Part shown: in pieces, positions 55,646 through 64,000 of the stretch
Numbering within the stretch: the stretch's first letter is position 1
Layout: each line of letters begins with the position of its first letter
Made by a program: the position numbers and the translations under genes
Notes under the pieces: model-generated
Databases searched by the model: none
What the model saw: only the letters and a program-made list of their open reading frames with translations
Told to the model about the DNA's origin: nothing
Assembly: GCF_014218725.1 (NCBI RefSeq)
Contig: NZ_JABBJE010000001.1
Coordinates: 744,001-808,000, forward strand
Reading direction: 5' to 3'
DNA: 64,000 nt
DNA from: Brevundimonas huaxiensis
Lineage (GTDB): Bacteria; Pseudomonadota; Alphaproteobacteria; Caulobacterales; Caulobacteraceae

Positions 55646-56596
55646 TCAGATCAGACCGGTCGCTTCATCCAGGCCCAGCATGATGTTCAGGTTCTGCACC
55701 GCCGCGCCCGACGCACCCTTGCCCAGGTTGTCGAGCAAAGCGACCAGCCGCGCCTGCTCGCCGTTGCGATCGCCGAAGACATGCAGACGCAGGCGATTGG
55801 TGCCGTTCAGGCCTTCGGGCGCGATGCCGGTCATGGCCTCGGTCTCCTCCAGGTCGGCGACCTCGACGAACCGCTGGCCGTCATAGGCCTCGACCAAGGC
55901 GCCGTGCAGCCGTTCGACAGAAGGGGTTTCCGGCAGGGCCCCCAGATGCAGCGGAACCTCGACCAGCATGCCTTGGCGATAGTTTCCGACCGCCGGCGTG
56001 AACAGCACGTCTCGGCTCAGACCTGTGTGTTTTGTCATTTCAGGCACATGCTTGTGCCTCAGCGTCAGACCATAGGCGCGATAGGCGGTCGCGGCGCCCC
56101 CGCTGTCTTTTGCGGCCGCCTCGAACGCGGCGATCATGGCCTTGCCGCCGCCGGAATAGCCCGACACCGCATTGACCGTGACCGGATAGTTGGCGGGCAC
56201 CAGACCCGCCTTCACCAGCGGCCGCACCAAGGCAATGAAACCCGTGGGATAACAGCCGGGGTTCGAAACGAACTGAGAGCGCGCGATCAACGCACGCTGC
56301 CCGGCATCCATTTCAGCAAAGCCATAGGCCCAGCCTGGCGCGACGCGATAGGCGGTCGAGGCGTCGATCACCTTGACCGACGGGTTCTCGATCATGGACA
56401 CGGCTTCCCGCGCCGCATCGTCGGGCAGACACAGGATCACCGCGTCAGCGCCGTTCAGGGCCTCACGCCGCGCATCCGCATCCCGACGACGCTCGCCCAG
56501 CAACAGCAGTTCCAAATCCGGGCGCGCTTCCAGCCGCTCGCGGATTTCCAGCCCCGTGGTGCCGGCCTCGCCGTCGATGAAGATGGTGTGGGTCAT
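55646..56596 (-). CDS. argC: N-acetyl-gamma-glutamyl-phosphate reductase (short type)
   Basis: 316 residues, the shorter (type 2) ArgC. Third step of arginine synthesis: NADPH reduction of acetylglutamyl phosphate. The NADPH fold starts TIFIDGEAGTTGLEIRERL. The nucleophile is in SNPGCYPTGFIALVRPL. Other parts are DAVILCLPDDAAREAV, VIDASTAYRVAPGWAYGFAEM (DASTAYRVAPGWAYGF), AVSGYSGGGKAMI and HVPEMTKHTGL. Separate from other arg genes in this window. Confidence 0.95.
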   Translation of the reverse strand: MTHTIFIDGEAGTTGLEIRERLEARPDLELLLLGERRRDADARREALNGADAVILCLPDDAAREAVSMIENPSVKVIDASTAYRVAPGWAYGFAEMDAGQRALIARSQFVSNPGCYPTGFIALVRPLVKAGLVPANYPVTVNAVSGYSGGGKAMIAAFEAAAKDSGGAATAYRAYGLTLRHKHVPEMTKHTGLSRDVLFTPAVGNYRQGMLVEVPLHLGALPETPSVERLHGALVEAYDGQRFVEVADLEETEAMTGIAPEGLNGTNRLRLHVFGDRNGEQARLVALLDNLGKGASGAAVQNLNIMLGLDEATGLI

Positions 56597-56640
56597 TTGT
56601 CTCTCCCGTTCCTTCTCCGCTTAAGGGAGCAAAGGCGCAA

Positions 56641-56674
56641 GAAAAAGGGCGCTCCGGGTCTCCCCGAAGCGCCC
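56641..56674 (-). terminator. Intrinsic terminator of rplM-rpsI
   Basis: A GC-rich stem of 12 pairs with one mismatch (56647-56658 with 56663-56674) and a four-base loop. On the minus strand five T follow (complement of 56642-56646). It lies 25 bp after the rpsI stop. Confidence 0.85.
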
Positions 56675-56698
56675 CAAATCCAAACCGCGTAAACGCGA

Positions 56699-57193
56699 TC
56701 AGCGCTTCGAGAACTGGAAGCTGCGGCGAGCTTTGGCGCGGCCGTACTTCTTGCGCTCGACGACGCGGCTGTCGCGGGTCAGGAAGCCATGCGGCTTCAG
56801 AACCTTGCGCAGTTCCGGTTCGAAGTGCGTCAGGGCGTGCGACAGGCCGTGACGAATGGCGCCGGCCTGGCCCGACAGGCCCGAACCTTCGACGGTGCAG
56901 ATCACGTCATACTGCGTGGCGCGATCCGAGACGGTCAGCGGCTGAGCGATCATCATGCGCAGCACGGGACGAGCGAAATACTGCTCCTGGTCCTTGCCGT
57001 TGATGGTGATCTTGCCGGTGCCGGGCTTCACCCAGACGCGAGCGATGGCGTTCTTGCGCTTGCCGGTCGAATAGGCGCGGCCCTGGGCGTCCAGCTTCTG
57101 GACATAGACGGGCGCGTCGTTCTCGACCGAAGAGCTCAGGCCCTTCAGGGCGTCGAAGCCGGTGGCGGTTTCGGTGTTGGTCACGTCGGTCAT
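56699..57193 (-). CDS. rpsI: 30S ribosomal protein S9
   Basis: 164 residues, longer than E. coli S9 because of an N-terminal extension of about 35 residues. The S9 core begins [20 protein letters not shown] and has [38 protein letters not shown] and the conserved basic end [17 protein letters not shown] that reaches the P-site tRNA. It follows rplM after 2 bp. Confidence 0.97.
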   Translation of the reverse strand: MTDVTNTETATGFDALKGLSSSVENDAPVYVQKLDAQGRAYSTGKRKNAIARVWVKPGTGKITINGKDQEQYFARPVLRMMIAQPLTVSDRATQYDVICTVEGSGLSGQAGAIRHGLSHALTHFEPELRKVLKPHGFLTRDSRVVERKKYGRAKARRSFQFSKR

Positions 57194-57195
57194 GC

Positions 57196-57672
57196 TCAGA
57201 CGCTCCGGGTGTTCTTGGGCGACGCCGACTTGAAGTCGATCGTTTCCGGTTGCTGGGCTTCGTGGTCGTGCGCGGCGCCGGCGAACAGGCGCAGGTGCGT
57301 CATCTGCTTGCGGGCCAAGGGGCTTTCCTTGGGCAGCATGCGCTCGACGGCCTTTTCAAGCACGCGTTCGGGGAAGCGGCCGCCCAGAACCTTCTCAGGC
57401 GTGGTCGACTTGACGCCGCCCGGGTGACCGGTGTGGCGATAGTAGATCTTGTCGGTGTTCTTCTTGCCAGTGAACACCACCTTGTCGACGTTGGTGACGA
57501 CGACATAGTCGCCGCAATCGACGTGCGGGGTGTAGTCGCCGCGGTGCTTGCCGCGCAGACGGTTGGCGATGAAGGTCGCAAGGCGGCCCACCACGACGCC
57601 TTCGGCGTCGATGTGGATCCACTTCTTCTCGACCTCGGCCGGCTTCAACGAAGCCGTAGTGCTCTTCAGCAT
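57196..57672 (-). CDS. rplM: 50S ribosomal protein L13
   Basis: 158 residues. L13 motifs are [44 protein letters not shown] ([15 protein letters not shown]), [20 protein letters not shown] and [20 protein letters not shown]. First gene of the rplM-rpsI operon. Confidence 0.97.
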   Translation of the reverse strand: MLKSTTASLKPAEVEKKWIHIDAEGVVVGRLATFIANRLRGKHRGDYTPHVDCGDYVVVTNVDKVVFTGKKNTDKIYYRHTGHPGGVKSTTPEKVLGGRFPERVLEKAVERMLPKESPLARKQMTHLRLFAGAAHDHEAQQPETIDFKSASPKNTRSV

Positions 57673-57732
57673 GAGGGGGTTCCTGGAGACGAAAATCGGG
57701 TCCGGCCCCCGAGGGAACCGAATGAAGGCGCG

Positions 57733-57761
57733 CTGATACAGGAGACGATTGGTCGCGTCAA
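57733..57761 (-). promoter_or_regulatory. Sigma-70-type promoter of rplM-rpsI
   Basis: On the minus strand TTGACG (57761-57756), 17-bp spacer and TATCAG (57738-57733), ending 61 bp before the rplM ATG. Good match to the vegetative consensus at a highly expressed operon. Confidence 0.7.
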
Positions 57762-57934
57762 CGCACTAAACAACATCACATTTGCCACAACGCATTGTTT
57801 CAACTAAGTTTTTAAAATACGGTATTAAAATACCCGACGCGAAGAGGCTAGGCAGCGTTACGGCGTAACATAAAACGTCATCAAAGGATGATTATAGGCG
57901 GGCATCGCAAAGACGACAGCTCTGGAGTCCCTTC

Positions 57935-59320
57935 ATGATCCTTCATCGTCGCGGTCTGATCGCCACGGGCGCAGCCGCCGCCTTCTCGGGACTGGCTCGT
58001 CATGCCGCCGCTCAGACGGCGGGTGAAGAGACCTACGTCAACGAGGTCCATGGCTACGGCCCGCTGCTGCGCGATCCCAATCGCTTGCTCGATCTGCCCG
58101 AAGGCTTTTCCTATCAGGTCGTGGCCCAGAGCGGAGACACGATGGATGACGGCTTGTTAGCTCCGGGTCAGCCTGACGGCATGGCTTGTTTCCCGCTGGA
58201 AGGGTCTCGCGTGGCCCTGGTCGTCAATCACGAGCTGAAAGGCTCCAGCGGCCTGCATCGCAACCTCGGCCCCGGCGGCCTTCGTGAGGAACGGCTTGAC
58301 CTGCTGGACGCCACCAAGGGCTACGACACCTATAAGAATGGCCGCCCCCTGCCCGGCGGCTGTTCCACCATCGTCTATGATCTGGCGACCCGCCGGATGG
58401 TCAGCCGACATCTGACGCTGGCCGGCACCTCGACCAACTGCTGCGGCGGCCCGACGCCGTGGGGCAGTTGGCTGACCTGCGAGGAAACGCTGGAGACGCC
58501 GGCCGACGCCGATGTGACCAAGGCTCACGGATGGGTCTTCGAAGTGCCGGCGACCGCAACCGCCCTGGTCGATCCGGTGCCGCTCAAGGCCATGGGTCGC
58601 TTCGATCACGAGGCCGTCTGCGTCGATCCCCGCACCGGCGTCGTCTATCTGACCGAAGACGACAACGCCGGCCTCTTCTATCGCTTCATTCCCAATGCGC
58701 CCGGCAGGCTGAGAGAGGGCGGCCGGCTTCAGGCGATGGCCTGGAAGGGCGCGCCCTCGGCCGACACCCGCAATCAGGACGCTCGCACCTGGGCTGTCGG
58801 GGATTGGAGGGAGATCGAATGGATTGATCTGGACGACGTCGAATCTCCCAATGGCGACCTAGCCAAGCGCGGTCATGCGTCCGGCGCGGCCTGGGTGGCG
58901 CGGGGCGAAGGCGTCTGGTGGGGCGATGACGAACTGTATTTCACCGCAACCTCGGGCGGGCCAATCCGCCGCGGTCAGGTCATGCGGCTGGTCCCCGGTC
59001 TGAACGGCGCGGCGGACCGGCTGCAGTTGTTCGTGGAAAGCACGGACCCGAAGACGATGAATATGGCCGACAACATTACCGTCGCGCCCTGGGGACACTT
59101 GATCCTGTGCGAGGACAACTATTCCTCGGACGTCCGCAATCACCTGAAAGGCGTCACGCTAGAGGGCAAGGTCTATACGATCGGCCGCAATGTCTTCACC
59201 GGCAACTCCGAGTTCGCCGGCGCCTGCTTCTCGCCGGATGGCGAGGTGCTGTTCGTCAACATCATGTACCCCGGCATGACTCTGGCGATCAGAGGCCCAT
59301 GGTCCTCGGTCCGGACATGA
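57935..59320 (+). CDS. PhoX family phosphatase (DUF839), Tat-exported
   Basis: 461 residues. The leader [24 protein letters not shown] starts with a twin arginine and ends at AAAQ, so export is by Tat. PhoX-family blocks are [41 protein letters not shown] (partly), [44 protein letters not shown] ([15 protein letters not shown] and VYLTEDD) and [12 protein letters not shown]. These carry Ca and Fe ligands (the Cys of NCCGG, Glu of CEE) in PhoX. A calcium/iron alkaline phosphatase in the periplasm is the best guess. The 3' end overlaps the convergent ctaA gene by 32 bp. An AT-rich region precedes it. Confidence 0.87.
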   Translation: MILHRRGLIATGAAAAFSGLARHAAAQTAGEETYVNEVHGYGPLLRDPNRLLDLPEGFSYQVVAQSGDTMDDGLLAPGQPDGMACFPLEGSRVALVVNHELKGSSGLHRNLGPGGLREERLDLLDATKGYDTYKNGRPLPGGCSTIVYDLATRRMVSRHLTLAGTSTNCCGGPTPWGSWLTCEETLETPADADVTKAHGWVFEVPATATALVDPVPLKAMGRFDHEAVCVDPRTGVVYLTEDDNAGLFYRFIPNAPGRLREGGRLQAMAWKGAPSADTRNQDARTWAVGDWREIEWIDLDDVESPNGDLAKRGHASGAAWVARGEGVWWGDDELYFTATSGGPIRRGQVMRLVPGLNGAADRLQLFVESTDPKTMNMADNITVAPWGHLILCEDNYSSDVRNHLKGVTLEGKVYTIGRNVFTGNSEFAGACFSPDGEVLFVNIMYPGMTLAIRGPWSSVRT

Positions 59321-60389
59321 AGATGCGCGGCTGAGCCCGCAGCACCAACCATAGGTTCACGGTGGCCGTCGCCAGCACGATTGCGGCGCCCGCCTGGTGC
59401 AGCACGCCCAGCCACACCGGAACCGCGTGCACCAGGGTCACGATCCCCAGCAGAGCCTGGAACCAGATCACACCCGCAAGCGCAAAGGCGCCGAAGCCCA
59501 TTCCCTCCGCCACGCGCCAGCGCCAGGCCTGGAAGGCATAAATGCTGACGGCGATCAGCAGGCCATAGGCGACCAGTCGGTGATTGAACTGCGTCAGCGC
59601 CTGATCATGCAGAAAGGCGACCGCGCCCAGGCTCCAGTCGGCCGGCGGCAAAACGGCGCCGTTCATCAGCGGCCAGTCGGTATAGACCAGCCCCGCATGA
59701 CCGCCCGCAACCAGGGCGCCCAGCAGACATTGCAGGAAGACCGCGCCGAGCAGCAGGCCGGCGCCCCTCGCCCAACCCGACGGCGGCCGGCCGTGATCCT
59801 CGCCGTTCCAGGCCTCCAGCCCCGTCCAGATCAGGGCGGCGAACAGCACGAACGCCAGACCCAGATGTGTGGCCAGACGCTCCGGCGCGACGCTGACACG
59901 CTCGGACAGGCCGCTAGACACCATCCACCATCCGATCAGCCCCTGAAGGCCGCCCAAGGCCAGGAGCAGGACACAGCGCCAGATCAGGCGATTGGGCATC
60001 GCCCACTGGTGGAATACCGACCGGGCCGGCCCAAGACGGCACAGCAGGAAGACGATCAGCGGCAGGGCGAACACCATACCCACCAGACGCCCGATCAGCC
60101 GGTGCAGCCACTCCCACCAGAAGATGCCCTGAAACTCGCCCAGGCTCATGCCGGCGTTGACCTGCGCGTACTGCGGGATCTGCTTGTACTTCTGGAAGGC
60201 CTCGGCCCACTGGGCGTCGTTCAGAGGCGGAATCGCGCCCATGATGGGCTTCCACTCCGTGATCGACAGGCCCGAGCCCGTCAGCCGCGTGATGCCGCCG
60301 ATCACGACCATCAGGAAGACGACGGCGGCCGTAGTGAAGAGCCACACGGCGACGGCGCGGTTACGATCTGGATTTCCGAAACGGTTCAT
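59289..60389 (-). CDS. ctaA: Heme A synthase
   Basis: 366 residues, COX15/CtaA family. Oxidises the methyl group of haem O to make haem A for cytochrome aa3-type oxidases. The start is ATG 60389 ([20 protein letters not shown]). Motifs are [25 protein letters not shown] ([18 protein letters not shown]), [18 protein letters not shown] (haem His), [46 protein letters not shown] and [14 protein letters not shown] (haem His). The open frame reaches 60620, but the earlier part has no homologous features. Overlaps the phoX-type gene by 32 bp at its 3' end. Confidence 0.94.
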   Translation of the reverse strand: MNRFGNPDRNRAVAVWLFTTAAVVFLMVVIGGITRLTGSGLSITEWKPIMGAIPPLNDAQWAEAFQKYKQIPQYAQVNAGMSLGEFQGIFWWEWLHRLIGRLVGMVFALPLIVFLLCRLGPARSVFHQWAMPNRLIWRCVLLLALGGLQGLIGWWMVSSGLSERVSVAPERLATHLGLAFVLFAALIWTGLEAWNGEDHGRPPSGWARGAGLLLGAVFLQCLLGALVAGGHAGLVYTDWPLMNGAVLPPADWSLGAVAFLHDQALTQFNHRLVAYGLLIAVSIYAFQAWRWRVAEGMGFGAFALAGVIWFQALLGIVTLVHAVPVWLGVLHQAGAAIVLATATVNLWLVLRAQPRIFMSGPRTMGL

Positions 60390-60523
60390 TCGACGCCTGA
60401 CACTGACCCGGATATGGTGTCGCGTCGAACGAAGACCAGACGCGACCGGTGCGGTATGCCCGCCCCAAGCGACAAGATCGAGTCGGATTGAGTTAACGGC
60501 GCTGTTGCCGCAGGAGATCAGGG

Positions 60524-60775
60524 TTGCAATACGCCGATATCGCCGCCGCCGTCGCAGGCGGCCTGCTGCTGGCCTGGATCGCGGACCTTCTGACGGGCCG
60601 GCGCGGCTTTGGCGGCACAAGCCTTGTGTCCGGGATCGGCCTGGCCTGCGGATGGTTTCTGGCGGTGCGGGTCTTCGCGGTCAGCACGATGGACAGCTGG
60701 GTCTGGGTGCCGTGGGCGCTCGTCGGATCGGGCATCTGTCTCGTGGCCTTCTTCCTGTTCCGGAACAAGCGCTGA
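60524..60775 (+). CDS. GlsB/YeaQ/YmgE family small membrane protein
   Basis: 83 residues from TTG. Transglycosylase-associated protein family: four hydrophobic stretches and the Gly pattern [22 protein letters not shown]. Members are induced by stress. Function not established. Its stop overlaps the next ATG (TGATG). Confidence 0.75.
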   Translation: MQYADIAAAVAGGLLLAWIADLLTGRRGFGGTSLVSGIGLACGWFLAVRVFAVSTMDSWVWVPWALVGSGICLVAFFLFRNKR

Positions 60776-60969
60776 TGCCGCCGCGTCTGCGTCGCTTCGT
60801 CGCCGCGATCGGCGTGCTGCTCTTTCTCGTTTTCTGGGTTTGGGGCCTGATCGCCCTGCGCGGACTGCTGCCGCCGTCGCAGTGGATCGACTTCCTGTTC
60901 TTCGGCATCGGCGGGACCGCCTGGGGCCTGCCGCTCATCCCGCTGCTGCGATGGGCCGAGCGCGGCTGA
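60775..60969 (+). CDS. DUF2842 small membrane protein
   Basis: 64 residues. DUF2842 with two helices: FVAAIGVLLFLVFWVWGLIA and DFLFFGIGGTAWGLPLIPLL, then RWAERG. The WGLPL-PL-RW motif is the family signature. Known almost only in alphaproteobacteria. Function unknown. Co-transcribed with the preceding gene. The last chromosomal gene before the integrated element. Confidence 0.85.
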   Translation: MPPRLRRFVAAIGVLLFLVFWVWGLIALRGLLPPSQWIDFLFFGIGGTAWGLPLIPLLRWAERG

Positions 60970-61046
60970 GCGCCGAACCTGCCTCCAGATACGGCGATGG
61001 GGCCGCCCGCAAGGACGACCCCACCATCATCATTCTTTTTCAAGAA

Positions 61047-61091
61047 TGGTCGGAGCGACAGGATTCGAACCTGCGACCCCTTGACCCCCAG
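61047..61091 (-). repeat. 3' fragment of tRNA-Pro(GGG), the attachment-site copy of an integrated element
   Basis: Read on the minus strand the 45 bases begin in the anticodon loop (CTGGGGG, anticodon GGG) and run through TCAAG, the variable loop, the T-arm GCAGG-TTCGAAT-CCTGT and CGCTCCG-A-CCA. The 5' half is absent: the bases before it do not pair with TCAAG. A tRNA 3' half ending at the anticodon loop beside an integrase gene marks an att site. The intact tRNA gene should lie at the other, unseen end of the element. Confidence 0.82.
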
Positions 61092-61107
61092 CGGCCTCCA
61101 ATGCCTT

Positions 61108-61127
61108 TTCAGGACTGTTCAGGACTG
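61108..61127 (+). repeat. Tandem 10-bp direct repeat between att site and integrase
   Basis: TTCAGGACTG occurs twice in a row. Arm-type integrase or excisionase sites often take this form. Function inferred from position only. Confidence 0.6.
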
Positions 61128-61197
61128 TGCTAATGCACTGTGTTTAGAAAGTTTTTGAATTCACCCCTCTTCGTCGCTATGCTTCGAGTTGCTGCAA

Positions 61198-61219
61198 TTT
61201 GCTCCCCATTTGCTCCCCA
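61198..61219 (+). repeat. Tandem 11-bp direct repeat before the integrase
   Basis: TTTGCTCCCCA occurs twice in a row, 30 bp before the integrase ATG. A second candidate set of arm-type recombinase sites. Confidence 0.62.
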
Positions 61220-61248
61220 AAATCGGGGCGCTTCGGACGAGGATTCAG

Positions 61249-62652
61249 ATGGGCGCGACACGACTGACAGACCGGAGCGTCGCGGCGCTCAGACCGACTG
61301 ACGAACATCGTCTCGAGCTCTGGGATGCGGACCTGAAGGGTCTCTACCTGCGGGTTTCGGGGCACTCGAAAGTCTGGGGCTTTCGTTATCGGCGTCCGGA
61401 TGGAAGTCAGCCGAGAGTTCGGCTCGGTCGCTATGTTCCGCCGGATCAAGCCCTGGGCGACGCCGCCGCGCTGACGGTCGCGGGGGCCCGCGCGAAGGCG
61501 AGGAAACTTCAAACCGAGATCGACGCCGGCCGCGATCCAGCGACCGAAATTCAGGTCATCAAGGCCGAAGCCAAGGCTCAGACGCTGAGGACGTTCGACG
61601 ACATGGCCGAGGGCTACTTCAGGGCTACCGAGACCGGAGAGTATCGCCCGAGCAAAAAGCGCAAGCGCGCGCCCACCATCCTTTCCGAACGGAACCTCTA
61701 CCGGAAGCATCTCCGCCAGATCGCGGGTTTGCGCATCGAAGCGGTGACCAAGGACGTGGTGCGCAAACGTCTTCGGGAGATCCTGCAAGAGGGCAAGGGA
61801 GTTACGTCCAATCGCGCCCGGAGCCTGATCAGCCAGATTTTCGCGTGGGGAATCTCCGAAGATCGGGTTCTCAGGAACCCCGCCCAGCAGCTCGACGATC
61901 TCGCGGAGGAAACCCCGCGGACGCGCGTCCTCAACGATGTCGAGTTGCGAGCGCTCTGGCGGGCCCTCGAAGACACGTCCGGTTACCGACGTCCGCTGCC
62001 GAAAGGCCGGGACGAGGCGCTAATGGTGGGGCGTCCGATCCGGATCGCGATCCAGCTGGCGGCCCTACTTCTGCAGCGACGCGCGGAGGTCGCGGAGATG
62101 CGAGTCGCCGAACTCGATTTCGCCGAGAAGACATGGACGATCCCCGCCGGCCGCACCAAGGCCGGACGCACCACCGTCGTTCCCTTGGGCGCGTTTTCGA
62201 TCGTCCTGATCAAGGAAGCCCTGGCGCTTCGGCCAAAGCCGTCGGAGGGCGCGGAGCCGTCGCCGTTTGTCTTCGTCGGGCGCGGCGAGGCGCCGGGCGC
62301 CATTCATCCCTCGGCGATCAGCCACGCCATGCGCGACATCAGGGCCGCGATCGATATTCCGGACATCACGGTCCACGACCTGCGCCGCAGCGGAGCGACC
62401 AGGCTGGCGCGAGCCAGGACAAGCCCCTTCATTCTGTCCAAGCTTCTCAACCATGCGAACGAGCTAGGCGGCGGATCGTCCATCACCATGTCGGTCTATG
62501 TCCAGCACGACTATCTTGAGGAGAAGCGGGAGGCGATCGAATGCCTGGAGCGCTTGATCCTCGCGGCGGTTCGTCCCGGCACTGAACTCCAGCCGCCCCC
62601 TCCCCCCGCCTTGCCGGCTCCACCCAGATTGCTATTCCACGAGCCCGCTTGA
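61249..62652 (+). CDS. int: Tyrosine-type site-specific integrase (P4-like, DUF4102 N-terminus)
   Basis: 467 residues from ATG 61249. The N-terminal arm-binding domain reads TRLTDRSVAALRPTDEHRLE, LWDADLKGLYLRVSGHSKVW. A SAM-like core domain follows (about 115-215). The catalytic domain has RRAEVAEM (Arg), the HDLRRSGATRL box (H-x2-R), KLLNHANE (His) and the nucleophile Tyr in SITMSVYVQHDY. All catalytic residues appear present. It is the first gene of the element that used tRNA-Pro. The C-terminal tail is Pro-rich (QPPPPPALPAPPR). Confidence 0.93.
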   Translation: MGATRLTDRSVAALRPTDEHRLELWDADLKGLYLRVSGHSKVWGFRYRRPDGSQPRVRLGRYVPPDQALGDAAALTVAGARAKARKLQTEIDAGRDPATEIQVIKAEAKAQTLRTFDDMAEGYFRATETGEYRPSKKRKRAPTILSERNLYRKHLRQIAGLRIEAVTKDVVRKRLREILQEGKGVTSNRARSLISQIFAWGISEDRVLRNPAQQLDDLAEETPRTRVLNDVELRALWRALEDTSGYRRPLPKGRDEALMVGRPIRIAIQLAALLLQRRAEVAEMRVAELDFAEKTWTIPAGRTKAGRTTVVPLGAFSIVLIKEALALRPKPSEGAEPSPFVFVGRGEAPGAIHPSAISHAMRDIRAAIDIPDITVHDLRRSGATRLARARTSPFILSKLLNHANELGGGSSITMSVYVQHDYLEEKREAIECLERLILAAVRPGTELQPPPPPALPAPPRLLFHEPA

Positions 62653-62838
62653 CGGTCGGGAGGTCAGAAAGACAATCCCCTCACCATAGGCCCTCGCTGC
62701 GGGTTTGGCCAATGTCAGATGCTTGCACTCCCCGCTCTCCCTCCACCCTCGCGCAGCGCATTCGAACGCGACAGGTGAAGCTCGCCATGGCCCACACCTG
62801 GGCAATGACTGAGCGCCGGCTTACGTCCCGCAAGGGGC

Positions 62839-64000
62839 ATGGCTAAGGTCGGCGTTCCTTTTACTATCCGGTGCGATCCCGTGGATTCCAGTTTCGTAGA
62901 CCTCGACATCCTGCTGACCAAGGTCCGCAACCCGCAATCCCGCACCTACTTCCTGGACGCCGTGCGGGCCTACAAGGCCGGGGCGCTGCGCGCCTCGCTC
63001 ACGGCCGCCTGGGTCGCTATCGCCTATGATCTGATCGCCAAATATCGCGAGCTCAGCGCCATGGGCGATGCCGCGGCGACGGCCTTCCTACAGTCGTGGG
63101 ACAATGCGACGGCCATCCGCGACATCCGGCAACTGCTTCAGCTAGAGGGCCGCATTCTCGAAGACGCCGCAGACAACACCCAGGCGATCAGCCAGATCGC
63201 GGGCCGGCAGCTCGAACGCCTGCGCGAGGATCGTCACCTCTGCGCCCATCCGGCCTTCTCCGCCGAAGCCCTCCTATTCGAACCGACCCCCGAACTGGTT
63301 CGGATGCATCTCGTCAACGCCGTCGACCTGGTTCTCGGTCAGGAAGCCCTCCAGGGCCGCGCCATCTTCGAGGTCTTCGACGCCGACGTCCAATCGTCCG
63401 GCTTCCCGACCGATCCCGCGCGGATCCTCGACTATGTCGAGCAGCGCTACCTCGCGCGGGTCCGGCCGCAGGCGATCCGCAACTTCGGCACCGTGCTGGC
63501 GAAGTCTCTGCTGAAGGGCGTTCCTGCCCATCTCGACGTCGTCCGCCCCAAGGTCGAAGCCGCGCTGGTCGCGGTTCGCGACCGGGCGGCTGCAGCCTGG
63601 CCTGACGTGGTGGCCAGCATCGTGCGTCTGCTCGACGCGCTCGACCCGGCCGACCGCGCGCGCGCCATCGCCTTCGTCGCAGCCTTCCCCGACTTCTGGC
63701 ACCTCGTGCAGGAGCCGACCCGGACCTCCCTGCAGGAGACGGTCAACAACGCCGACGGCGCCACTCTGACGGACTACCTCCTCCTAAAGGGCGTCGCCTT
63801 CGCGCCATTCAGGGCGCCGATCCTCGCCCTTATCGCCGGGTTAGACCGCGAGCCTCTGGCTCAGGCGATCGCCGCCGCGCCCCTGCCGGAGCTTTGGCCC
63901 CATGCGGTTGAGCTCTACGCCCAGTCCGGAAGCTTCCGCGGCTCCGAAGCCAATTTCGACGCGTACATCACGCCCTACACGGGCCGGCTCGACACGGCGG
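62839..64000 (+). CDS. Large HEPN-like protein on the integrated element, N-terminal 387 residues (cut by the right edge)
   Basis: Open frame of 387 codons from ATG 62839 to the window end. The first 140 residues look like a HEPN domain: AVRAYKAGALRASLTAAWVA, a helix pair, then ERLREDRHLCAHPAF. R132-HLCA-H137 fits the R-x4-6-H motif of HEPN ribonucleases. The rest is helix-rich, without recognised motifs. HEPN proteins on mobile elements are often toxins or antiviral effectors. No antitoxin is visible upstream. The start is uncertain since AAGGGG is only 1 base from the ATG. Remaining protein and partner genes lie outside the window. Confidence 0.68.
   Translation, partial: MAKVGVPFTIRCDPVDSSFVDLDILLTKVRNPQSRTYFLDAVRAYKAGALRASLTAAWVAIAYDLIAKYRELSAMGDAAATAFLQSWDNATAIRDIRQLLQLEGRILEDAADNTQAISQIAGRQLERLREDRHLCAHPAFSAEALLFEPTPELVRMHLVNAVDLVLGQEALQGRAIFEVFDADVQSSGFPTDPARILDYVEQRYLARVRPQAIRNFGTVLAKSLLKGVPAHLDVVRPKVEAALVAVRDRAAAAWPDVVASIVRLLDALDPADRARAIAFVAAFPDFWHLVQEPTRTSLQETVNNADGATLTDYLLLKGVAFAPFRAPILALIAGLDREPLAQAIAAAPLPELWPHAVELYAQSGSFRGSEANFDAYITPYTGRLDTA

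Overview
The window reads as chromosome of a high-GC alphaproteobacterium, most likely Caulobacterales and Brevundimonas-like. The genus is an inference from gene content and no 16S rRNA is present. Supporting signs are an alphaproteobacterial SOS box (GTTC-N7-GTTC) before an imuA-imuB-dnaE2 cassette, an RpoE-ChrR (ECF11) singlet-oxygen module, an NDUFS4-type complex I subunit, a two-domain cold shock protein, a class I PHA synthase, TatABC, and DUF2842 and DUF3089 proteins.

Layout. 1-7.6 kb: 5' part of parE, an O-antigen ligase, metC, an orphan amino-acid-binding lipoprotein with a dicarboxylate/amino-acid symporter, sseA and cfa. 7.7-18.9 kb: photolyase, a lipopolysaccharide core block (kdsA, hldE, hldD), a DUF3089 protein, an SPFH/NfeD pair, an MFS pump, rnhA and tatABC. 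19-21.8 kb: glnB-glnA and a carbohydrate-kinase-type NAD(P)HX dehydratase. 21.8-27.4 kb: the imuA-imuB-dnaE2 mutagenesis cassette. 29.1-38.4 kb: a low-oxygen module with an FNR-type regulator, cydDC, cydABX, hemN and ompW. A perfect FNR box lies in the cydD/cydA divergent region and a degenerate one lies before ompW. 38.5-41.1 kb: an AcoR-like regulator without an AAA+ domain, and an aldehyde dehydrogenase. 41.1-43.1 kb: a decayed sulfide-response locus (BigR/SqrR-like repressor, persulfide-dioxygenase fragment, frameshifted methyltransferase). 43.1-47.4 kb: the RpoE-ChrR module with an FAD oxidoreductase, DUF1365 and DUF1295. 47.4-61 kb: housekeeping genes (trhO, three tRNAs, recJ, phaC, msrB, argC, rplM-rpsI, phoX, ctaA and small membrane proteins). 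From 61.0 kb to the right edge an integrated element begins. It shows a 3' tRNA-Pro fragment, two tandem repeats, a tyrosine integrase and a large HEPN-like gene cut by the window end.

How the parts connect. The FNR-type protein carries the four expected cluster cysteines and the E-x2-S-R recognition pattern, and a perfect TTGAT-N4-ATCAA site lies between cydDC and cydABX. Oxygen-limited expression of the high-affinity oxidase, its assembly transporter, oxygen-independent haem synthesis and OmpW is therefore a coherent inference. A second dyad, GGAC-N5-GTCC, occurs twice in the cyd divergent region and once before ompW and may bind an unidentified co-regulator. The RpoE-ChrR pair has candidate sigma-E promoters on both strands. 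Its ChrR has lost three of the four residues that form the N-terminal zinc site in the characterised Rhodobacter protein. The strongest candidate for an undescribed system is the island at the right edge, but only its first genes are visible.
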